Shown here: positions 15,981 to 23,875 of the stretch, in pieces
How the letters are laid out: each line of letters begins with the position of its first letter
How positions within the stretch are numbered: the stretch's first letter is position 1
Assembly: GCA_018334055.1 (NCBI GenBank)
Contig: JAGXSS010000099.1
Location: 1 to 41,356 of the forward strand
Length of the DNA: 41,356 nucleotides
Direction: 5' to 3'
Source of the DNA: Peptococcaceae bacterium
GTDB lineage: Bacteria > Bacillota > UBA994
Made by a program: the position numbers and the translations under genes
Notes under the pieces: generated by a model
Databases searched by the model: none
What the model saw: only the letters and a program-made list of their open reading frames with translations
Told to the model about the DNA's origin: nothing

Positions 15981-17712
15981 GCAGGTGAAGCGACTCTGGC
16001 CACTGCTGCCGAGGAAGGATAGGTTATTCTTTGTGGTGGTCGCGGCCCTGCTCCGCGTGGGTTTTGCAATTTTTACGGCGCACTGGGCACGTCTGGTGCT
16101 AGACGCCCTTGTCGCGCGGGACAACAGCGCCATATACTACTTGCTGCGCTTGGCGGTTTTCGTCCTCCTAGGCGAGATGATTATTCGCTACCTGCAAATT
16201 AAGGTTGCGGGCACCTTCGCCGAAACGAGCATAGCGGCTTTACGTGAAAAAATTGCGACGCACCTTTTGCGGGTAAAAATGTCCGATTTCAACAAGCAAC
16301 ACAGCGGCGACTACATATCTAGACTGACGAACGACCTCGGTCGGGTGCAAGAGTTTGTGACGCAAACCTTGGGCAATATCATCTTTTTGCCCCTCGCCGC
16401 CGTGTTCGCCCTGGCCTATATGCTCTACGCCTCGTGGCAGCTGACCGCGATTGTTGTTTTGGGCGCCCCGCTCCTCTTGGTGACCGCCACCGTCCTCGGG
16501 GCGCCCATCGGGCGACTCAGCAAGGAGCTGCAGGAAAAGTTGGCGGTAGCCACCACGCTGACCCAGGAGTCCACACAGGGCATGGAGGTGGCGCGAGCCT
16601 TTGGGTTAAAAGAGCACCTCGTTCGGCAATTTGCCCGCGCGGTCGATGAAGCGCGAAGATGCCAGTGGGCCTTGGTTGGGCGCCGCATGGCGATGGGCGG
16701 GGTCAGCTTCTTGCTCATGATTTTTTCTTTCTTCCTCTGTTTTGGCGTGGGAGGCTGGTTTGTCATCCGGGGCGATATCTCTATCGGCGAACTCATGGCC
16801 TTTGTGCAGCTCATGACCCACCTGACCGACCCCATGAGCCGCATGCCCCAGCTCTTGGCGGCGATGCGCTCGGAGTTGGCGGCAGCCGAGCGCGCGGTCG
16901 CCCTCTTAGCCCTCGAACCAGAAAGCACTGCGGGAATCGCACCCCAGGCGGTGGGTCCTACGGCTATAGAATTTGCCGAGGTGGACTTTCAGTATGAAGG
17001 GCGCGAAGAAAAGGCACTCGCCGGCTTGAGTTTTGTCGTACCGGAGGGGCAATGCGTGGCCTTGGTGGGGGCCAGCGGCAGTGGTAAGTCCACTTTGCTG
17101 CGTCTGGTTACCCGCCTCTATGCCCCCCAAAACGGGCAGGTTAGCGTCTTTGGTTTGCCTGCCGAACGGTGGCACCTAGAACGGCTGCGGGAGCAAGTGG
17201 CCGTGGTATCGCAGGATAATTTCTTGTTCCCCATTTCGGTGCTCGAGAATATCCGCTATGGATGGCCCGCAGCAACGGAGGACGAAGTTGTCGCCGCGGC
17301 CCAGGCGGCCTATGCCCATGAGTTTATTTTGGCTCTGCCCGAAGGGTATGCCACTATGGTGGGGGAGATGGGGGCTCGCCTCTCCGGCGGGCAGAAGCAG
17401 CGCCTGGCCCTGGCTCGCGCCTTTCTCAAGAACTCCCCTATTTTGCTCCTCGATGAGGCCACCTCAGCCCTAGATGTGCAGTCAGAAGTCCTCGTGCAGG
17501 AAGCCCTCGACACATTCATGCGCCAGCGCACCGTGCTCGTGGTGGCCCATCGTCTGACGACTATCATCCGCGCCGACCGCGTCTTGGTGCTCGATCAGGG
17601 GCGCATCATTGAGAGCGGCAAGCATCACGAACTCATGGCCAAGGGCGGCGCCTATGCCGACCTATATGCGCGCCAGTGGCGCACCAACTCGCCGGGAAAG
17701 GAGGCGGTTTAG
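15973..17712 (+). CDS. ABC exporter half-transporter (fused membrane and ATPase domains), first subunit
   Basis: 579 residues. Six membrane helices lie in the first 310 residues. The ATPase domain has Walker A GASGSGKSTLL, Q-loop VVSQDNFLFP, signature LSGGQKQRLALARAF, Walker B with catalytic Glu ILLLDEATSALD, and the switch His in VVAHRLTTI. All catalytic residues are present. It is a type IV (multidrug/lipid exporter) half-transporter. The identical length of the next gene, a half-transporter in the same operon, suggests a heterodimer of the BmrCD or TM287/288 kind. The start overlaps the regulator's stop, so expression is coupled. The substrate is unknown. Confidence 0.93.
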   Translation: MIEQVKRLWPLLPRKDRLFFVVVAALLRVGFAIFTAHWARLVLDALVARDNSAIYYLLRLAVFVLLGEMIIRYLQIKVAGTFAETSIAALREKIATHLLRVKMSDFNKQHSGDYISRLTNDLGRVQEFVTQTLGNIIFLPLAAVFALAYMLYASWQLTAIVVLGAPLLLVTATVLGAPIGRLSKELQEKLAVATTLTQESTQGMEVARAFGLKEHLVRQFARAVDEARRCQWALVGRRMAMGGVSFLLMIFSFFLCFGVGGWFVIRGDISIGELMAFVQLMTHLTDPMSRMPQLLAAMRSELAAAERAVALLALEPESTAGIAPQAVGPTAIEFAEVDFQYEGREEKALAGLSFVVPEGQCVALVGASGSGKSTLLRLVTRLYAPQNGQVSVFGLPAERWHLERLREQVAVVSQDNFLFPISVLENIRYGWPAATEDEVVAAAQAAYAHEFILALPEGYATMVGEMGARLSGGQKQRLALARAFLKNSPILLLDEATSALDVQSEVLVQEALDTFMRQRTVLVVAHRLTTIIRADRVLVLDQGRIIESGKHHELMAKGGAYADLYARQWRTNSPGKEAV

Positions 17713-19452
17713 TTGCGGGGTAATCCCTTGTTACAGGTGCTAAAGTTGGCCGGCAACAGCTTCACGGGTTTTATTCTGGGCATAGTTATCCGGGCGGTGG
17801 GTGAGACGGGCATTCAACTGGTCTTTTTGTACTTGCTGCACGATGTCTTCGTCGCCATGGTTGAAATGAGCACATCCCTCCTCTTGCAGTCTCTCCAACA
17901 GGCCCTAGGGTACTTCGTCCTGTCCTTGACGGTGTTCATGGTGGGGTTTTTGCTCCTGCAGCGCCGGGTGGCGGATATTACGGCGGTCATTCGCCAACGC
18001 ATCTTCTTCAAGCTGCATTCTCTCCCCATAGGCTACTTCAAGGCGCATCACAGCGGCGAAACCTTGTCGCGCATGACTAACGATGTCAATGCGACCGTCG
18101 CCCTTCTCGGGGATATGCCCAGCCGGATGCTCTTTGAGGCGAGTTTCTGCCTAATCAGTGCCTTCATCATCTTCAGAGTGGATTACCGCCTAGGCTTGGT
18201 CGCCGTATTTTCGGGAACTATAGGGGTCTTGGCCAACACGCTGGCCTCCCGTAAGCTGCGCGAGATAAGCCGGGCCTGGCAAGCCAAACAAAGTGTGCTG
18301 ACCACGACCTTGACCGACTTATTCGCCGGCATTGCGGTGATAAAAAGCTTTTCTCTCTACCCCATCATGGAAAAGACTCTGGTGGCGAACAGCCAGAGCG
18401 TGCGGCGCCTCGGACTAGAGAGAGTGGGCACCCAAGCCTACTTAGAAGGCGCGAATTTTGTCACCTCGATGCTAAATTTTATGGGTTTACTCTTGGTCTC
18501 GGCCATTTTATCGATGCAGGGCGAGATAAGCGTGCCCGAAATCGTCATGGTGGTGCAGGCGCAAAATGGCGTGGAGCGTTTCTTTACCGGCATCGGCGCA
18601 CATATTACCGGCCTGCAGAGCTCCTGGGCGGCGGCGGAGAGGGTGGTCGCTTTGCAGAACGAACCCGACGAGCCAAGGAGTTTTACCGGCATGGATGCGT
18701 TGGTGTCCGCACCCGTCGCCTTCCGTGATGTTGAATTCGCCTATGCCGACGGCGAAAAAGTTATCGATGGCATCTCTCTCACGGCTAACAAGGGTGAAAT
18801 GATCGCGCTGGTTGGTCCCAGCGGCGGGGGCAAGAGTACCCTACTCAAGCTCATCATGGGTTTTTATGAGCCGCAGAAGGGTTCGATAATCATTAACGGC
18901 GCGACCCTCAGCGCGCAAAGTCTAGCCGAGGCCCGCGGGCACCTTAGCTATGTGCCGCAAGACGCGCATCTTTTTTCCGGCACCATCGCCGATAACATTC
19001 GCTGCGGCAGGTTAGAAGCCGGTAGTGAAGAGGTCGTTGATGCCGCCAAGGCAGCCAATGCCCATGATTTTATCATGGCCCTCGGCAGTGGTTATGAGAC
19101 CGAGGTAGGGGAGAAGGGTGCCGAGCTTTCCGGGGGGCAGAGGCAGCGCATCGCCATCGCCCGGGCCGTCATTCGCCGTGCCCCCATCTTGCTCCTAGAC
19201 GAGGCCACCGCCTCTCTCGACTCCGAATCTGAGGCTTTGGTACAAGAGGCCCTCAACCGGCTCATGCAGGAGCGCACGGTGGTCGTGGTCGCCCACCGCC
19301 TGTCCACCATCGAAAAGGCGCACAAAATCATCGTCGTAGCCGCAGGGCGTGTGGTAGAGGAAGGAACGCATGGCGAGCTTCTCGCCACCGATGGCATGTA
19401 CCGCAGTCTGCATGAGGCCCACTTGGCCGGGCAGAGCTTGGCGGCAGATTAA
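17713..19452 (+). CDS. ABC exporter half-transporter, second subunit
   Basis: 579 residues, starting with TTG right after the previous stop and behind AAAGGAGGCGG. Six membrane helices precede an ATPase domain with GPSGGGKSTLL, a Q-loop YVPQDAHLFSG, signature LSGGQRQRIAIARAV, ILLLDEATASLD and VVAHRLSTIEKA. Both subunits keep a catalytic Glu, whereas many heterodimeric exporters have one degenerate site. The pair could therefore be a heterodimer with two working sites, or two homodimers. It is translationally linked to the first subunit and under the same RHH control. Multidrug, peptide or lipid export are all possible. Confidence 0.93.
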   Translation: MRGNPLLQVLKLAGNSFTGFILGIVIRAVGETGIQLVFLYLLHDVFVAMVEMSTSLLLQSLQQALGYFVLSLTVFMVGFLLLQRRVADITAVIRQRIFFKLHSLPIGYFKAHHSGETLSRMTNDVNATVALLGDMPSRMLFEASFCLISAFIIFRVDYRLGLVAVFSGTIGVLANTLASRKLREISRAWQAKQSVLTTTLTDLFAGIAVIKSFSLYPIMEKTLVANSQSVRRLGLERVGTQAYLEGANFVTSMLNFMGLLLVSAILSMQGEISVPEIVMVVQAQNGVERFFTGIGAHITGLQSSWAAAERVVALQNEPDEPRSFTGMDALVSAPVAFRDVEFAYADGEKVIDGISLTANKGEMIALVGPSGGGKSTLLKLIMGFYEPQKGSIIINGATLSAQSLAEARGHLSYVPQDAHLFSGTIADNIRCGRLEAGSEEVVDAAKAANAHDFIMALGSGYETEVGEKGAELSGGQRQRIAIARAVIRRAPILLLDEATASLDSESEALVQEALNRLMQERTVVVVAHRLSTIEKAHKIIVVAAGRVVEEGTHGELLATDGMYRSLHEAHLAGQSLAAD

Positions 19453-19485
19453 CGCCCGGCGGCTTGCGGCAGATTTTTCGGTAAC

Positions 19486-19514
19486 CATAGCATTTATGCC
19501 GCGCACATGCTATG
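19486..19514. promoter_or_regulatory. Inverted repeat before the MATE gene
   Basis: CATAGCAT and ATGCTATG are perfect 8-base arms 13 bp apart, in the 95-bp gap between the second ABC gene and the MATE start. It could be an operator or an mRNA hairpin. No clear promoter accompanies it, so the role is open. Confidence 0.45.
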
Positions 19515-19547
19515 CTGAATAAAATCTGCGGTAAGGTGGTCGGGGCA

Positions 19548-20948
19548 ATGATTAGGGACATGACCCAAGGGTCGCCGGCGAAACTCATCTGGACTTTTAC
19601 GATACCTATGTTTATCGGCAATATTTTTCAACAGTTGTACAACATGGTCGATGCCATCGTCGTGGGACGCTTTATCGGCCCGCAGGCCTTAGCGGCGGTG
19701 GGCACCAGTTTCCCGGTCATTTTTTTGCTGGTAGCGGTGGTCCTCGGCCTGTCCATGGGCTCCGGCGTGGTCATTTCGCAGTATTTTGGCGCTAAGGACG
19801 AAGAAAAAACGCGGCGAGCAATTTCGACCGCGCTTACTTTTCAGATAGTGCTCGCCCTCGTCATGAGCGTGGTGGGTGTGGTGCTCAGCCGTCCCCTCTT
19901 GCTGCTCTTGGGCACACCGGAGGCGATACTGGGGGATGCTACTTCCTACATGCAAATCTTCTTCGGGGGCGTCGTCTTCATGTTCGCCTACAATGCCTTG
20001 GCCGGCATTTTGCGCTCCTTAGGAGATTCCAAGACGCCGCTATACTTCCTTATCGTGTCGACCCTAGTTAATGTGGTCCTCAATATCTACTTTGTGGTGG
20101 TCCTTAAGTGGGGCGTTCCCGGGGTGGCTTGGGCGACGGTCATATCGCAGGGAGTGTCCTCCCTGCTCTCTTTATTGTATATCTACTATAAAGTGCCCTA
20201 TCTAAAGTTTCTTGCCAAACAATGGGTTTTTGACCGCGCAATATTCGCTACCATGGTCAAAATCGGTATCCCTAGCTCTATTCAGCAAGGCATTGCCTCG
20301 GTGGGCATGATGTTTGTGCAGGCCTTGGTCAATTCCTTTGGTCCAACCACCATGGCCGCTTTCGCCGCCGCCGGACGCATGGACTCATTCGCTATGATGC
20401 CAATCATGAACTTAGGCATGGCAGTGGCCACCTATACGGGGCAAAACATCGGGGCGGGGCGTTTTGACCGCATTAGTCAGGGCGTGAGAGCCACGCTGGC
20501 CATGGTCATTGTCAGCACCGTGCTCATCACTCTGTTGGTGCTGACTGCCGGCCCCTACCTCATTCAGATTTTTGTCACCGACGCAGAGGTTGAGGTCATC
20601 GCACAGGGCGTCGACTACCTGCGCACCGTTTCCCTCTTTTATGTCATCTTTGGCGTCCTGATGGTCTTAAACGGCGTCCTCAGGGGCGCAGGCGATGCCC
20701 TCATCCCCCTCTTTACTTCGCTCGCCAGTTTAGTCGTGCGCGTGGGGGCGGCCTACTGGCTGACCACCACCGCGCTTGGGTATCGCGGCATATGGTGGTC
20801 CATTCCTATTGGGTGGAGCGTCGCCATGCTTGTGCCAACCCTGCGCTACCTTTCGGGAGCGTGGAAGGCCAAGTCAGTGGTGCGCCGGCAAATGTTTGCC
20901 ACCGTACCGGCCGTGGTTGTGCCTGAAACGGGCCCGGACCTAGATTGA
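19548..20948 (+). CDS. MATE-family multidrug exporter
   Basis: 466 residues from the ATG at 19548, giving the usual N-terminus MIRDMTQGSPAKLIWTFTIP. AAGGTGG precedes it at a good distance. An in-frame ATG at 19512 would fall inside the inverted repeat and has no ribosome binding site. Twelve membrane helices are predicted, in the two repeated halves of the MatE fold. Conserved stretches include PMFIGNIFQQLYNMVDAIVV and GRFIGPQALAAVG. It exports cationic drugs or metabolites using an ion gradient. It follows the ABC pair on the same strand, so the locus looks like an efflux cluster. Its end overlaps gltX tail to tail by nine bases. Confidence 0.92.
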   Translation: MIRDMTQGSPAKLIWTFTIPMFIGNIFQQLYNMVDAIVVGRFIGPQALAAVGTSFPVIFLLVAVVLGLSMGSGVVISQYFGAKDEEKTRRAISTALTFQIVLALVMSVVGVVLSRPLLLLLGTPEAILGDATSYMQIFFGGVVFMFAYNALAGILRSLGDSKTPLYFLIVSTLVNVVLNIYFVVVLKWGVPGVAWATVISQGVSSLLSLLYIYYKVPYLKFLAKQWVFDRAIFATMVKIGIPSSIQQGIASVGMMFVQALVNSFGPTTMAAFAAAGRMDSFAMMPIMNLGMAVATYTGQNIGAGRFDRISQGVRATLAMVIVSTVLITLLVLTAGPYLIQIFVTDAEVEVIAQGVDYLRTVSLFYVIFGVLMVLNGVLRGAGDALIPLFTSLASLVVRVGAAYWLTTTALGYRGIWWSIPIGWSVAMLVPTLRYLSGAWKAKSVVRRQMFATVPAVVVPETGPDLD

Positions 20949-22397
20949 GGCTAGGTTGGTCAAAACCCGCTCTAGACGGGCGATGACGCGTTCCTTACCT
21001 AGGACTTCCAGGCTGGCAAACAGGGGTGGCGACACCGCGCTGCCGAGGACCGAAAGGCGCAGCGTCATGAAGTATGCTTTGGTGGAGAGGCCAAGCGTTG
21101 GCTGCAGGGCCCGCAAGGCCTTTTCTATTTCACTCTCCACCCAAGGGGTGGGGATTAGGCTGCGTAGGACGGCGCTGAGCGCGGCCCGGCCATCCGCATC
21201 TCCGAGGGCCTTTTGTATCTCGGCGTAGGGGAGTTCCGGCTCGACAAAAAACAGCGTACAGATGGCGGGGGCTTCGTCGAGGCGTGTCATGCGCTCCTGA
21301 ACCAAGACTGCCAAGCGCGAGAGCCAGTTGATGTCGATGTCATTGCCGGTAAGCCCCGCTCTTTGCAGAAAGGGCAGCATGCGCACCGCGAGGTCGAGGG
21401 GGCTCAGGCGGCGAATCCATTTGGCATTAATCCAGTCGAGCTTCTTGGCGTCAAAAATTGCATTAGATGCGGTGCATTTTTCCAAAGAAAATTTGGCGAC
21501 TAGTTCATCTAAAGTGTAGATTTCATCGCCCGCATCGCCCGGGCTCCACCCCAAGAAGGCCAAGAAATTCAACATGGCTTCAGGTAGGTAGCCCATCTCG
21601 GCGTACTGCCCGATAAAGGTCGCCCCCTTGCGCTTACTCATCTTGCTGCGGTCCTCGTTGAGCATGGTGCTAAAGTGGGCAAATTTAGGCACCTCCCAGC
21701 CCAAGGCCCGGTAGATGAGGACTTGGGGGATGGTGTTAATGATGTGCTCCGCCGCCCTGGTGACATGGCTGATGGCCATGAGGTGGTCGTCGATGACGGT
21801 GGCAAAGTTGTAGACCGGAATGCCGCTGGATTTTAAGATAATGAAGTCGCCCATTAAGCTGGTGTCGGTCTCAATCCAGCCCCGCACCAGGTCTTGAAAG
21901 CCCACCACACCGCCGTTTACGGCGAGTCGCACCGTCGGCACACGACCCTCCGCGGCTAATCTATGCTTTTCGGCTTCACCAAGGTGACGGCACTTGCCGG
22001 TATACTTAGGATCCTCCTTGACCAAAAGCTGCGCCTCGCGCATGGACTCAAGCTCCTCCTGTGAGCAGTAGCAAAAGTAGGCCTTTCCTTGGGCAAGCAA
22101 TTCTTTGGCGTAAGTGGAGTAGGTATCCAGTCGCTCGCTCTGGCGGTAGGGGCCATAGTCGCCGTTTTTGTCGGGGCCTTCGTCCCAATCAAGGCCCAGC
22201 CACTGCAATCCTCTGATGACGCCCTCTTCGGAGGTCGCGGTGTTGCGGGCGGTATCGGTGTCGTCAATGCGTAAAATAAAGGTTCCCGCATTCTGTTTGA
22301 CTAATATATAGTCATAGAGCGCGGTGCGCGCGTGCCCGACATGGGCGTCCCCAGTGGGGCTTGGTGCAATGCGCACGCGGTATGATGGGTTTGTCAT
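20940..22397 (-). CDS. gltX: Glutamyl-tRNA synthetase
   Basis: 485 residues, the usual bacterial length. It charges tRNA(Glu) with glutamate in the cytoplasm, and in many Bacillota also tRNA(Gln) before amidation. The class I motifs are clear: HVGH (19-22) after APSPTGDA, and KMSKRKGATF near residue 250. FILRIDDTDTARN and the FCYCS segment also fit. The HVGH motif and GDAHVGHARTALYDY differ somewhat from the common HIGGARTALFN form, but catalytic positions are kept. The ATG is preceded by AAGGGGGGATTCTC, which is trapped in a hairpin (22406-22436). It overlaps the end of the MATE gene. Confidence 0.96.
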   Translation of the reverse strand: MTNPSYRVRIAPSPTGDAHVGHARTALYDYILVKQNAGTFILRIDDTDTARNTATSEEGVIRGLQWLGLDWDEGPDKNGDYGPYRQSERLDTYSTYAKELLAQGKAYFCYCSQEELESMREAQLLVKEDPKYTGKCRHLGEAEKHRLAAEGRVPTVRLAVNGGVVGFQDLVRGWIETDTSLMGDFIILKSSGIPVYNFATVIDDHLMAISHVTRAAEHIINTIPQVLIYRALGWEVPKFAHFSTMLNEDRSKMSKRKGATFIGQYAEMGYLPEAMLNFLAFLGWSPGDAGDEIYTLDELVAKFSLEKCTASNAIFDAKKLDWINAKWIRRLSPLDLAVRMLPFLQRAGLTGNDIDINWLSRLAVLVQERMTRLDEAPAICTLFFVEPELPYAEIQKALGDADGRAALSAVLRSLIPTPWVESEIEKALRALQPTLGLSTKAYFMTLRLSVLGSAVSPPLFASLEVLGKERVIARLERVLTNLASI

Positions 22398-22405
22398 GAG
22401 AATCC

Positions 22406-22436
22406 CCCCTTGGCAACAATCTACATTGCCAAGGGG
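22406..22436 (-). promoter_or_regulatory. gltX: Hairpin covering the gltX ribosome binding site
   Basis: In the gltX mRNA, CCCCUUGGCAA and UUGCCAAGGGG are perfect 11-base arms around a nine-base loop. The 3' arm is the Shine-Dalgarno itself (AAGGGG), eight bases from the AUG. When folded, the site should be hidden from the ribosome. It could be a translational control element or a thermosensitive switch. Confidence 0.65.
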
Positions 22437-22481
22437 CAGGTGTCAAGGCGAGGGTGCTTTCTAAGGCGAGGGTCCTATCTG

Positions 22482-22510
22482 TTGACAAGGGGAATGATTA
22501 TTGTTATCAT
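22482..22510 (+). promoter_or_regulatory. Promoter of the metal-exporter gene
   Basis: TTGACA (22482-22487) and TATCAT (22505-22510) are 17 bp apart. The leader of about 105 bases that follows contains a hairpin at 22544-22577 (CGC and GGTTTC pairing with GAAACC and GCG). Confidence 0.75.
22495..22509. promoter_or_regulatory. Fur-family-like operator within the promoter
   Basis: TGATTATTGTTATCA matches the 7-1-7 Fur-family consensus TGATAATNATTATCA at 12 of 14 defined positions. It fills the space between -35 and -10 and runs into the -10, so a bound metalloregulator (Fur, Mur, Zur or PerR type) would repress or tune transcription. Confidence 0.55.
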
Positions 22511-22621
22511 GTGGGCAACACGAAAGGAGCAGCATCACCAAGGCGCAGGGTTTCGGGCCAGAGGCAGAGAAACCGCGTTACCTATCAAAAAGCAAGGCTA
22601 TACTTAGAACGGGGGAATTCG

Positions 22622-23875
22622 ATGTTTGAGAAAATTTTACCAATAGTGCTAGATGCCATGGCGGGGGCCTTTATTGACGTAGGTGCCTTTGTAGGGGTGG
22701 TGCTTCTTCTCTTTGGGTACATCAATTATCGGCGGGCGGGCGCAATTTTAGGGGGCATCGAAAAATCTAAAGGCTGGCAACCGGTCCTTGGCGCAATGCT
22801 TGGGCTCATTCCCGGTTGCGGCGGGTCCATCCTCATCATGCCGCTCTTCATTAAAGGCACCGTTACCTATGGGGCGGTTATTGCGACGCTCATCGCCACC
22901 ACGGGTGATTCTGCTTTCGTCATGATTGCCACTATGCCGCGCCAATTCCTGATCATCAGTGCCATAATTTTCGGCTTGGCTGTCGTGGTGGGCACCTTGG
23001 TTGATAAAACTCCTTTGGGGGCAAGACTACTTACCTCTTACCAAGCTTCAAAGCAACAAAAGAAAGAGATTGCCAGGCTGCACAAGCAGCAGGGCAAGCA
23101 TACCTTTGCGCCCCATTTGGGCCATGCCGAGGGTGACGAAGTCGATATCGCCCTGCACCATAGGAGCGCCGGCCACCAAGCGCAGGGCACCTTGGCCTAC
23201 CGTTTGACCCACCAAGGGTACATATTCTACCTCGGTCTTCTGGCCATTGGCTTGGTCCTAGCCGTGCTTGGTGCCGCCCAATTTGATGTCGAGGCCATCT
23301 TTCCTCCGAATTTCATTCTAACCGTAGGGGTTGTGGGCGCGCTACTTTCCATGGTTTTGTTCGTGGCGAGCAAGAAGTTTCTGGCAGAGGAGACCCATGA
23401 GGAAGCAGAGATAAAGGCGGCTAGTCTAAAGGAGACCATTATTCACGCGGCGCAAGAGACCGCGTTCGTCGTCTCGTGGGTTTTTGTCGGCTTTCTGGTC
23501 TATGAGTTGACGGTGCTCCTCCTCGGTCGGGGCGACTATGCCAGTGGCGAGGCCCTCATCGAAACCTTCCTCATGACCACAGGGCTGGTGGCGGTCCTAG
23601 TGGGCGGTCTGATCGGACTAATACCCGGTTGTGGGCCACAAATTATGTTTGTCACCCTCTACTCGCGCGGCCTTTTGCCTTTCGCGGCTTTACTGACGAA
23701 CTCGATTTCTCAGGATGGTGATGCGATGTTCCCGCTCTTGGCGCTCCACAAGCGTTCGGCGTTCATGGCCTCGGTCATCACCACTGTGCTAGCGCTCGCC
23801 GTGGGTTTCTTGGTCTACTGGCTGGAGCTACACACTAACCTAGGCGCATTTTTCAACGCCGCCTTAGGGAACTAG
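22622..23875 (+). CDS. Putative manganese/heavy-metal exporter (ArsP_2-type, 10-TM)
   Basis: 417 residues from the ATG at 22622, behind GGGGGAATTCG; a longer in-frame reading begins upstream of the promoter and is not credible. About ten membrane helices are predicted in two halves, each with a signature loop: GLIPGCGGSILIMPLF near 61 and GLIPGCGPQIMFVTLY near 336. This duplicated PGCG motif is characteristic of the 10-TM putative heavy-metal/manganese transporter family (Pfam ArsP_2). A His-rich cytoplasmic loop at about 155-190 (HKQQGKH, HLGHAEGDE, HHRSAGH) could bind metal. Export of manganese or another divalent metal is likely but unproven. A Fur-like box in the promoter supports metal control. 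Confidence 0.82.
   Translation: MFEKILPIVLDAMAGAFIDVGAFVGVVLLLFGYINYRRAGAILGGIEKSKGWQPVLGAMLGLIPGCGGSILIMPLFIKGTVTYGAVIATLIATTGDSAFVMIATMPRQFLIISAIIFGLAVVVGTLVDKTPLGARLLTSYQASKQQKKEIARLHKQQGKHTFAPHLGHAEGDEVDIALHHRSAGHQAQGTLAYRLTHQGYIFYLGLLAIGLVLAVLGAAQFDVEAIFPPNFILTVGVVGALLSMVLFVASKKFLAEETHEEAEIKAASLKETIIHAAQETAFVVSWVFVGFLVYELTVLLLGRGDYASGEALIETFLMTTGLVAVLVGGLIGLIPGCGPQIMFVTLYSRGLLPFAALLTNSISQDGDAMFPLLALHKRSAFMASVITTVLALAVGFLVYWLELHTNLGAFFNAALGN

Noticed and set aside
19441-19475. GCGGCAGATT occurring twice, 25 bp apart, at the end of the second ABC gene
   Set aside because: A ten-base repeat in GC-rich sequence with one copy inside coding DNA is not enough to claim an attachment site or operator.
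22454-22621. Upstream extension of the metal-exporter gene
   Set aside because: It would begin before the TTGACA/TATCAT promoter and the added residues are not membrane-like; the ATG at 22622 has its own ribosome binding site.
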